From Globodera rostochiensis (taxonomy: Eukaryota; Nematoda; Chromadorea; Rhabditida; Heteroderidae): a DNA stretch of 64,000 nt. A model generated the notes under the pieces. That model made no database searches and was not told where the DNA came from. It worked only from the letters and a program-made list of their open reading frames with translations. Positions 55,738-64,000 of this stretch are shown one piece after another (positions within the stretch are counted from its first letter, which is position 1; each line of letters opens with the position of its first letter). The stretch is taken from the NCBI GenBank assembly GCA_018350325.1, contig JAEVLN010000007.1, positions 649,109-713,108 of the forward strand, in the 5' to 3' direction. The translations under genes were made by a program, and so were the position numbers.

Positions 55738-55884
55738 AGGGTTGAGCCCCGTCCCCGAACCCCGACTTTTTTTAGTCGGTGTTTTCGTCCCCTACCCCGG
55801 CTTTTTGAATTTTTCGGGGTTTTTGCTGGGTAAAACCCCGACCCCGACTTTTTCCGCCCCCGAGGGGTCGGGGCTCAACCCTAG
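55738..55884. mobile_element. GC-rich hAT-like MITE, intact copy
   Basis: TIRs AGGGTTGAGCCCCG and CGGGGCTCAACCCTAG enclose CCCCGACTTTTT repeats. Flanks TTTAAACT and CTTAAACT form an 8-bp TSD with one mismatch. A damaged copy is at 47,625-47,792. Confidence 0.75.
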
Positions 55885-55954
55885 CTTAAACTCATTATCA
55901 ACTTACGGTTTGCCTTTGATGATTGACCTGATTTAATTAAGCGGAATGAAAAGG

Positions 55955-57890
55955 ACAAATTCTACGATTTGATGGCAGTGATTGGTGAACATTTTGACGG
56001 AAAATTTAATGCCGATGAAAAAGTGCTGGAACTTGACTTGAATGCCGCCAACTCATTTTTGGAAATATTACACACATTTGCAATTCGTTAAATAGTCAGA
56101 AAAAAAGAAAATGGTGAATTTAAGTGTAAAAAGTCCAAAAAACCTGATTTTAAAAATGGCCATAATTTTTCTAAAAGCAATTATTGTGCCAAAACCTATC
56201 AAAACGATTTTGGACGAAAAATCGTTTAAAAAGGTGGAATATTGCTAAAAGAACTTTCTGAATTTTTGGAGGAAAAATTATTCAATTTATTATTTTCTTT
56301 TGCGGCAAGACTGGAGGCGCTCGTACACGGAAAAATATTGACGGAACGCTTAAAGAAAAAGAAAAAAATTCGAAAGATAAAATTCACACGTTTCTTGCCG
56401 TGCCGAAATGCTTAATTCTTCCAGAATCGAAATTAAAGTAATTTAAGAATTTTAATAAAGATTTAGCATTTTCATTAAATTTTTATTTTTAGCATTTTTA
56501 ATTATTGGATTAAAATAATTAAGATGAAAACAGAAGAAAGTCAAAAACCAATTTTTGGAGTTGCAATATACAAAGAAAAATACGAAATATTGATTTAAAA
56601 AATAAAAATAATTTTTCAAAATTAAATCTTTAGACAATTACAAAATTTTGAAGCAATTAAATGATCAAAAATTCTCAATTTATGAGTCATTAAATCTTCT
56701 AAGAGCAGCATTTAATCAGGCATACGCACCATTTAATCACGGAGACGAAGAAACTAATCGGAGATACGCAGCAGTCTTAGGCAAACAAAAACATATTTTG
56801 AGAGGCAAAATACCGCAAATTTTCCTGAATTTGTAATCAAATAAATTCGGTATTTTTCTTTAATTGGAGAATAAATGGCAATTATGACAAAAAATGTGAA
56901 TATGCAATGTTTTTCCAAAATATTTCGGAAAGTCTCATGAAAATGATTAGTGATAAAGGGATTGACCCGGAATTGCACTTGGATTCGCAAGACAAAGAAA
57001 TTCGAGAAAAAGTTCAGAAAGATGTTGAGGAAAGCTGCAAAAAATTGCAAGTTTTCTTTTTATATATAATTTTTGTTAATTTGTCTAAAAGCAAAATTTG
57101 AAAATTGTAAATTTACATTTACAATTTTAGTGATAATGAAGAAGCAAAAATGTTATTTTTGAATAATGTGCGCTATGAACTGGCAATAAATTTCGAGTTC
57201 AACCAACGGAAGGGTAAGTAGTGTAAACAATGCCTGAAAACATAAAATTAAAACAAATTTAAGAAGTTTATGACAGAGCTCAAGATTTGTTGTCTAATTG
57301 GGTCGGCCATCGGGATTTGAAAACATTTTACAAATAACACAAATCGAGAGACAATAAACATAATTGATGCATTGATAGGGAAAGAGCACATCGATCAGTT
57401 TAATTTGTGTGCATTGTTTGATCAAATAAAGCCACTGGTTGAAGTGGCAATTCCGAAAAAAGGGGCTAAGTTATGGAAGGCAATTTAGAAAATGATTATT
57501 AAATTTTTGCAAAAAGAATCCCAAAAGCATTGCCGAATAAAAGTATCAAAAAGTCGTTGCAATAATCTGCACAATTAAACAACATGGCGAAAGAGTTAAA
57601 ATGCTGGTACCCAAAATCAAAAATATCGAAATTTTAAAAAAAATGATTAAATTATTGTCAAAAATTCAGAACAATGAAATGCAATATTTTGGGCCTGAAT
57701 TGTGGAAACAGACAAAGGATTCTTGCAACCAGTTGAAGCCTAACCAAATTGAAATGGAGGAAAAAAAAAATCGTTTCCGAAGAAATATTATTTGCTGATC
57801 TTCAATTTGAATTTGACGAAATATGGAATAGCTTTTTGGGCGTTTTTGGAGAGGAATTGAAAAATATTATTTGGAAATACCTCTAATGCA
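55955..57890 (+). pseudogene. Decayed multi-exon gene
   Basis: Coding-like pieces in order: FYDLMAVIGEHFDGKFNADE to FLEILHTFAIR with stop (55,958-56,091); LKQLNDQKFSIYESLNLLRA (56,648-56,836); SLMKMISDKGIDPELHLDSQ to EESCKKLQ (56,900-57,050); NEEAKMLFLNNVRYELAINF (57,132-57,213); VYDRAQDLLSNWVGHRDLKT (57,267-57,336), then a +1 shift into ETINIIDALIGKEHIDQFNL and a stop at 57,486. Stops and shifts are shared with the 33,430-34,602 copy where they overlap. The protein was helical and charged; family unknown. Some pieces may be real exons of a rapidly changing gene, but no continuous frame can be made. Confidence 0.55.
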
Positions 57891-59644
57891 GATCACAGAA
57901 GAGGTACAAACTTTGGCAAAAACTTTTGAGAAAATGCTTGAAAATCGGAAGGAACTTTATGGCCAATAAATGGATGAATCGAATGTTGGCGGGGATATTA
58001 TATTTTTGATAATTATCTTTTTTTGTATTTATTATTTTTAATTCAAAAGCTGTTCATGTGGACAGTGTGGGATGATGAATTATAACAGTGGATGTTATGG
58101 ATGCATGCCCGGCATGGGAGGCTGTTAAGAACTTTGGCAAAAACTTTTGGGAAAATGCTTCAAATGAGAAGGAACATTGTGCCCAAAAAATGGAAGCATC
58201 GAATGATGGCGGGGATATGATTAGAGACCGGAAACTTGGACCCAAAACCCAAAAATTTTTTGGTCATTTTTTGGGTTTTGGTTTTTTTTGGGTTTTGCTC
58301 CCATCTGACCCAAAACCCAAAACCCAAAATTGGTCATTTTTTGGGTTTTGGGTTTTTTTGGGTTGAAGATACCGGCTGAAAAATCAGAAAAAAATCAGGA
58401 ATTATATGAATTTAATGCCAAAACTTTTTTATTGCTAAGAAAATTGTGTAATATTTCGATAATTTGCCGATTTTTGAATTTTCAGAAATCCATTTTATTT
58501 TTACGAAATTCTGCTTTACTAGGGGGTGGCGGTGCCGATAGGCGCCGTCGAGAAAATTTTGAATTTTGACTCAATTTGTTAAGAAATTTGCAATCAAATT
58601 TAAAAATTACGGTATTTTTTAGGAATGGAAGAGGTCCGCCGGCACCTCCAGAAAATTTTTTACAGAAATCAATTACAAAATTAAACCAAAAAGTTCAGAA
58701 AAATATGAAAATCTGGCAATCTTTGTTAAAAAATTCAGAAAAATGTGTTGATTTTTTCAAAAATACTTTTTTTTTGCGCCATTTTGATTAAAAACTATTC
58801 GAAAATTTATTCGAACCCAACAGATAACATAAGAGTTATCGAAAAGACAAACCACTAAGCCATCAATTACTTATAAAGATTTTTGTAAAAAAGATTGAAA
58901 AATCACTCGATGATGCTATCTTTAGGGGGTGTAAATTCAACCGGGTAACACCCAAAACTTTTGTAAAAAAAAGGGCATGGACCCAAAACCCAAAACCCTA
59001 AAATTTTTTGGTCATTTTTTGGGTTTTGGTTTTTTTGGGTTTTGCTCCAATCGGGCCCAAAACCCAAAAATTTTTTGGTCCAATTTTTTGTACAAAAAAG
59101 CCAAAAAATTTTTGGGTTTTGGGTCCGGACTCTAGATATGATTATGTCCGAATGATTTATTTGTTTTGTTTTTTGTTATTTTGGGGATTTTTGTTACCAA
59201 TGTTCTAACGTCCGGGGTTTTTGATTTAAATGTTTCACCGCTGTTTTTTTCGGGATTTCGATTTAATTTTCAATGGTGTTTATTGCTTCCATCCATTTTA
59301 ATCGGCATGCAGGACACCTCAACTTTATTGGTGCTTTTTTGTGAAAATTGCTATTAACGAAACAAATTTTTCCAATTAACGAAACAGATTCGCCCAGCTC
59401 TGCTAAAATATAAAAATTAAAGATAAATTCTCCTGATAAGCGAGCCTTTTGAAAATAAATAATGGAATTTTTTTTGGATTAAAAAATTTTTGCTGAAAAT
59501 GAATATGCATAATTAAAGTCCGTAAAAATTGTAGAGGCATCAATTTCAGAAAATGGGAAAGCTGTTCACGATTTGCCCAATTTAAATATTTTGGAACTGA
59601 TTTTTTGATCAACTCGCGGATTAACATCACTTTCACATTTAGTT
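57891..59644. repeat. Repeat block downstream of the decayed gene
   Basis: 58,000-58,215 includes the open MDVMDACPAWEAVKNFGKNF segment, shared with 33,430-33,558. ACCCAAAA-rich TIR repeats are at 58,217-58,375 and 58,975-59,135. The GGCGCC hairpin repeat is at about 58,515-58,600. 59,140-59,644 is the 3' flank of CBM2-D. No supported gene. Confidence 0.6.
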
Positions 59645-60110
59645 CTATGCAGAATCCGGGCATTTTTTTGTGCTTAGCACAGAGTTCACGTCCACAATCG
59701 TTACTTCTGGTTCACCACCACCGCCGGTCACAGTAATTCCGGCATCGGCAAAGGATTGTCCGGGATAAAGACGCACATTGTCCGGCAATGTGAACTGCTT
59801 GTTGTCCGTGCCGTTGACCGGGTTCATGTTCCAATACTTTTCCAGAATTGCCTAAATGTTATTTTAATTAATTATATTTAATCGTTATTGTTTAAATAAA
59901 AGTCACCCCATCGGGCAGTTGAACTTGGAAGGTCACTTGGCAAATCAGCTTGAAAATGTTGCCAGTGAATTCCAGGCTGTAATTGTAGTGGTTTTCCGTG
60001 CTGTTCACTAACTCCACTGACACAATGACTGGACTTGTGCTTGGTTGAGCCAAAACTACGGTCGCGCAGATAAAAAAACCAAAAGACAATATTCCGATCA
60101 GTCCATTCAT
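59645..60110 (-). CDS. CBM2-type cellulose-binding secreted protein, copy D
   Basis: Two exons (59907-60110, 59645-59851) give 136 residues. Signal peptide MNGLIGILSFGFFICATVVL and a single CBM2 domain (FKLICQVTFQVQLPDG; EKYWNMNPVNGTDNKQFTLP; LYPGQSFADAGITVTGGGGE), ending STKKCPDSA. This is the copy that best preserves the ancestral structure and is nearly identical to the split copy B. The intron is 55 bp with a GTGACT donor and TTTAG acceptor. Expected to be secreted and to bind crystalline cellulose; no enzyme domain is attached. Upstream shares a 700-bp block with copy B, so promoters are probably equivalent. Confidence 0.82.
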
Positions 60111-61151
60111 TTTATTATGTTTTTTTATAAAAACTTAATATGATTGAGATTTTAATTATAAATGATTGAAGTTCTGCTTTTGCTTTGAAGCTTTAATTCC
60201 TATGGATTTTAATGGAAATTTTTGTATGTGAAAATTTAGTTAAAATCTGTTTGTTTCCTATTCATTTGATTAAATTTACGTTCAATAGCGGATTTTTGTA
60301 TTTATATCGGTAAATTACTTTAATTTCAAAAAATTTAGTAATTTTACGGAAAAACTGTAATAAAAATATAATATGTCTCTGTCGGTTAGTGTTGTTATGA
60401 CAACACTCTGTATTTACTGCAAAAATATGTGATGAATTTACATAATCATCAGCTAGCCGGCTGGCTGTTTTTGATTGAAAACGTTGTTAAAAAATTTTAT
60501 TTATATTTTCTTTAACCCGGACCCGAATTTTCTAAAATTTAAATTTTTTTGAAAACAATTTTTGTCTCAAAGTAATTCGGAAAGCACGTCCTGCTCTTAA
60601 GTACGTTTTTTAAGTGTATATTTTTTGATTTTTTATTTTTTGATTTTATCTTTTGAGCTAATTCATCCCAACAAACATTGCATAACATGCGCTTAAATTC
60701 TTTCATTTAAAAATTATTCCAGACCAATGAGTGAAGGTTGATCAGCTTTAGAATCATAAGCTTCGTCTGGGGTTTTTTCTACATTTTCTTTTAATGCTGA
60801 ACTTGATGAAGCTTCGTTATTTTTGGGAACTTTTCCTTAAGAATTAAATAACAAAATTAGATGTTATCCCTGGCAAATTCTGATCATCCGGTCTCTAATA
60901 GAAACGACCGGAAATTGTCACCATTTCCTCTATTTGTGATTAATAATTTTAGCGTTGGCAGAAATTGGAAAATGGTGGCCCTTATTGATTTTCTGAGTGA
61001 CTCCAATTTATTTGGGCTAAAAAATTCGCCATTTTAATTATTTTATTTTATTTTGTGAATATTTTTATTCTTTAAAATCTTTTTGCGGGAAGTTTGCATT
61101 AAATGATAAAATTAAATTGTAAATTCAGAAGTTGTTTTTTGCGTAAATAAA
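60111..61151. other. Intergenic between CBM2-D and the HTH gene
   Basis: 60,111-60,830 is the inverted match of 34,603-35,340 (CBM2 promoter block). 60,830-61,151 is unique AT-rich DNA upstream of the HTH effector gene. The two genes are divergent, so this 1 kb holds both promoters. I see no distinctive regulatory motif. Confidence 0.5.
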
Positions 61152-62254
61152 ATGGAAAAAATTTGGATTTTAATTTTGGTCTCATTTTTTGCAACAAATT
61201 CGTTGGACAAAGCCGAATCCGTACAATTGGAGGAATTGCCACTGCAAACATTTGACGAATTATTCGTAGAAGAATGGTGGGACAACGAAGAAGCCGAAGA
61301 TTTGCAAAGACCGCCAACAATCTTTGGACAAATTGAACACAATTCAACTGATCAGAATCCTCCTCGCACAGAATCTGATCACTTTGGACAAATTGAACAC
61401 AATTCAACTGATCAGAATCCTCCTCTCACAGAGTCTGATCACTTTGGACAAATTGAACCCAATTCAACTGATCAGAATCTTCCTCTCACAGAGTCTGATC
61501 ACTTTGATAATGCCAAAAATGGTGAAGAACAAAACGAAATAAAGAAAGTAATTTCTTCAAACGAAAAAATTGCTGAAGATGAGCGAAAACGTAAAATTAT
61601 CGACAAATTTCTCGCAATTAAAGAGGAATTTAAGCAAAAAGGGCTATTTTCGGCAAAACAAAGAACTCAAATTGAGGATAAAATTGCTAAACATTTAAAA
61701 GTCGGTCGCTCAAAAATATATAAATGGAAAAAAGAATTAGGCTTAAGTCGAAAAATGCATAACTTCGTGAAAGAAAAAACCGAACGTAAACATTTGGTAG
61801 AGAAATTTGATCAGAGAAAAGCCGAGCTAACGCGTGACGGATTCAAAGGTTCATACAAAGAATTAGATAAAACTGTCGCAAAAGAATTGGGCCTCAGTTT
61901 TACAACAATTTGCAATTGGAAACGTGAACTTGGCCAAACCAGTGAGTATTTCAAGACCAAATTTATTTATTTATTTAGTTTAATTAAACTTTTACAGAAC
62001 CAACCCACAAATATTCCCGCAGCGAACAAACGGAATTGATGAAAAGTTATTATGAAATTAAAGACAAAAATCCTAAAATTCGAAATGATGACATTGCCAA
62101 AATGTTGAATATTGGACGAGTCACTTTGTTTAGATGGCAAAAGCAATTTAAACCACAGCAATTTTATCCAAATTCTGTCGATGGACACTCTGTGGAAGAG
62201 AATGGCAGCTCAAATTTTCAAGAAACTGAGGCCTCGAATTCGAGAAGTATTTGA
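61152..62254 (+). CDS. Secreted protein with three helix-turn-helix units (candidate nuclear effector)
   Basis: Two exons (61152-61941, 61998-62254) give 348 residues. An N-terminal signal peptide (MEKIWILILVSFFATNSLDK) is followed by an acidic region and three exact-length 20-residue repeats (FGQIEHNSTDQNPPRTESDH type). Three homologous DNA-binding-like units come next: IEDKIAKHLKVGRSKIYKWK (about residues 175-195), LDKTVAKELGLSFTTICNWK, and RNDDIAKMLNIGRVTLFRWQ near the C-terminus. Each has the helix-turn-helix pattern ending W-K/Q-K/R, as in homeodomain-like transposase HTHs. Basic stretches (DERKRKIIDK) could act as NLS. A secretion signal together with DNA-binding units suggests delivery to host nuclei; this is inference. 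Confidence 0.75.
61321..61500 (+). repeat. In-frame 60-bp tandem repeat, three units
   Basis: Three 60-bp copies (61,322-61,381, 61,382-61,441, 61,442-61,501) encode 20-residue units differing at three or four sites. Each contains the N-glycosylation-like NST and the charged TESDH end. The near-identity of copies implies recent expansion. Confidence 0.9.
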
Positions 62255-62574
62255 ATGAATAGTCAATGTTACACAAAATTTGTATGAAACTATTCGTCAA
62301 TAAAAATTGGCAATTCATTTTTTTCAATAAATGACAATAAAATGATAATTGAATATAGGACCTGAAGGATTATTTGGTTAAAAACTTGCTACAAAGTGCA
62401 GCCAAATCAATGGGCACGGCACCTTTTGATGTGTTTTTAAGCTTTCATGCAAAAACGACCCTAACTTGTTTTTAATTTAAAATGAAAAATTTGTAGTGAA
62501 AAAATTTGGAAAAAATTAATGTTCAATAATTAAATGGTTTTTTTACTTAGCACATGACCAAAATGCCCTCAGGC
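62255..62574. other. 3' flank, no gene seen
   Basis: AT-rich with AATAAA-type signals (about 62,328) suited to polyadenylation of the HTH gene. No coding evidence. Confidence 0.4.
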
Positions 62575-62965
62575 GGAATGACTGGGCCGCGCCGTTTGAC
62601 TCGCATTTTAAGAATCCGGATTTAAGCAAACGGCGCGTTGCCGCCCTGTCCCCCTCGGGCAACAACTAATCTCGTCATCTTTCCCACCTGGGCATGCACA
62701 TTCATCAGACATCTATTGTTTTCGCTGCTGCGCGTACTGCTCGACAAGCGTACGGCGGTGAAGGTGGCAGAGGCCGGACGCGCGTCAACGCATGGCGGAG
62801 GCGCGCCTGCAGCAGGCTTCGGTCGTGCAGCGGCTCTAGACTTTTGCAAGCCAAAGCTGCGCACCAGGTACACGCGGCCCGTCGGGACGGCCTGGGCGGC
62901 ACGAAAGACCCGGGAAGCCGGCGTGCCCGGAGCGGCCGGTGCTGGACCGGCAATTTGTGAGTTGT
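62575..62965. other. GC-rich islet of unknown origin
   Basis: About 390 bp of strongly GC-rich sequence in an AT-rich window. It starts with a hairpin (GCGCCGTTTG at about 62,589 pairing with CAAACGGCGC at about 62,628). All three + frames and one - frame are partly open, as expected for GC-rich DNA. One frame reads MAEARLQQASVVQRL then a stop, which looks like a decayed coding piece. It could be a retrocopy fragment, a structured RNA gene, or foreign DNA; I cannot decide. Confidence 0.4.
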
Positions 62966-63155
62966 TAATTCAAGACACTATGCCAAATACGGTAATCTCT
63001 TTTTATTTTCTTACGATTATTTTGTCTAAATGTAATTGCACCTTTAATAAATTCATTAAATTGTGAAGTTTAAATAATAGAGAAACCGGCATTTCTAAAT
63101 GGATGATATTTTAGCATGTATGCTACCGTAGAAAAGCCCAAAATTTTATATTTAA

Positions 63156-64000
63156 TTAAATATATAAATTATGTTCCATTGTAATTGTTGTCTCATCGGC
63201 ATTATGTCGAGTCACTTCCGTCATTGGTAATTCGCTTCCCAAATGTCTCTGAAAACAAATATAAAAAATTATTGGAAAAGATTTTTATCGGATTTTATAA
63301 ATTATACATATTTAAACAAAAACCGTTATTAATTATTTAACTAAATAAAATAATCTTTGCATAATTTATACATTCTGAGCTGACGCTTCAACAGAAATGT
63401 CTTGAACTTGGCGACGATTTTGTTGAAGTGTCCTATACAGCAACAGAATCGCCATAATGCTTGCCTGGATCAGATTCAAAATTGATGAGCCCATGAAAAG
63501 CGACATCTGAAAAAAGCATTCAGCAGATCATATGAAAAACCAAAAAAACCGATGATTTTGAAAATTAAACTTTTCTAATTATTAAAAATCAATTTTAAAA
63601 TTTGTACCTGGCCACCAATCTGCGCAATGAGTCCCACAAATGTCAATGTGCTCACTTCTTCGATCAACTCATACTGTAGGTCGTTGTAGGACAGGTCGAT
63701 ACGGTATGCAAATTGGAATTCACTAGCATTTTTGTAAACGCGAGACATGTCGATTTTCTTGCAAAAAATTTGGATCATTTTTATAATTTTCTAAATCATT
63801 GTTTTACTTCTAATGACACCATATATTCCCATCGATCACAAGCAAGCACACACTTAATTAATTAAAATTTACTTTGTTACTTTAAAACAAAAAGTTAGAA
63901 TCAATTTAAGAATTGACAAAATGCGGGGTTTTAATGTTCCGATGCGGATTAAAAACATGTACAGCTTGAAGAAATTCCATCATAGTTCACAGAATTCTGG
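63156..64000 (-). CDS. DEG/ENaC (degenerin/ASC) sodium channel, 3' part
   Basis: C-terminal exons of a gene continuing past the right edge: about 63962-64000 (NYDGISSSCTC, Cys-rich ectodomain), 63608 to about 63751, 63372-63506 and 63156-63248. The sequence YELIEEVSTLTFVGLIAQIG, then GQMSLFMGSSILNLIQASIM and AILLLYRTLQ, is the pre-M2/M2 region of amiloride-sensitive channels (consensus GGQxGLFxGxS), followed by a cytoplasmic tail ending MEHNLYI. The family selectivity position is altered: MSLFMGSSIL instead of LGLFLGASLL. The junction of the first two exons is uncertain. Likely role: mechanosensory, acid- or peptide-gated Na+ channel in neurons or muscle. Confidence 0.78.

Noticed and set aside
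62638..63066. 142-codon ORF in the GC-rich islet
   Set aside because: GC-rich DNA has few stops; frames on both strands are equally open and no motif stands out.

Overview
The window looks like nuclear DNA of a plant-parasitic tylenchid nematode, most likely a cyst nematode (Heterodera/Globodera group). The reasons are: AT-rich sequence with many short GT-AG introns and a few GC-AG introns; a nematode cuticle-collagen N-terminus; an srsx-like chemoreceptor; a DEG/ENaC channel; and a family of small secreted CBM2-type cellulose-binding proteins, a class known as effectors in these parasites. Gene models were built by hand from splice sites, codon phase and family motifs; no alignment or search was run.

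Layout. 1-200: 5' exon of a cuticle collagen (-). 3,000-18,290: a large inverted duplication around a spacer of about 3.5 kb. Each arm carries an intact six-exon secreted protein of unknown family (3019-5077 + and 16229-18271 -). In the right arm the next gene, 89 bp downstream, is a complete 14-exon poly(A)-polymerase-like protein (11485-16140 -). In the left arm that gene is deleted except for its two ends. A possible glycosyltransferase-like gene closes each arm. The spacer holds a steroid-dehydrogenase-type SDR (8022-9732 -) and hAT-type MITEs. 18,846-23,681 (-): a gene whose exons join a degenerate protein-kinase domain to a bacterial-type phosphoribosyltransferase, with a tandemly duplicated 81-bp exon near its 5' end. 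25,115-27,486 (+): srsx-like GPCR with a MITE in an intron. 28,478-30,347: a small acidic protein and a two-exon secreted protein.

31,000-60,900 is a repeat-rich effector island. It has four copies of the CBM2 gene: two look intact, one is diverged, and one is split by a 5.0-kb insertion with Helitron-like features. It also has two copies of a secreted helical protein, one with a C-terminal transmembrane anchor and one that lost it by deletion. The same stretch holds a decayed gene present in two copies, two foldback elements whose inverted arms are minisatellites, a 33-34-bp satellite, a 30-bp minisatellite, several MITE families and a pogo/Tigger-like transposon. The empty target site of that transposon can be read in the paralogous copy.

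61,152-62,254 (+) encodes a secreted protein with three predicted helix-turn-helix units, a candidate nuclear effector. A GC-rich islet of unknown origin follows. The 3' part of a DEG/ENaC channel gene (-) runs off the right edge.
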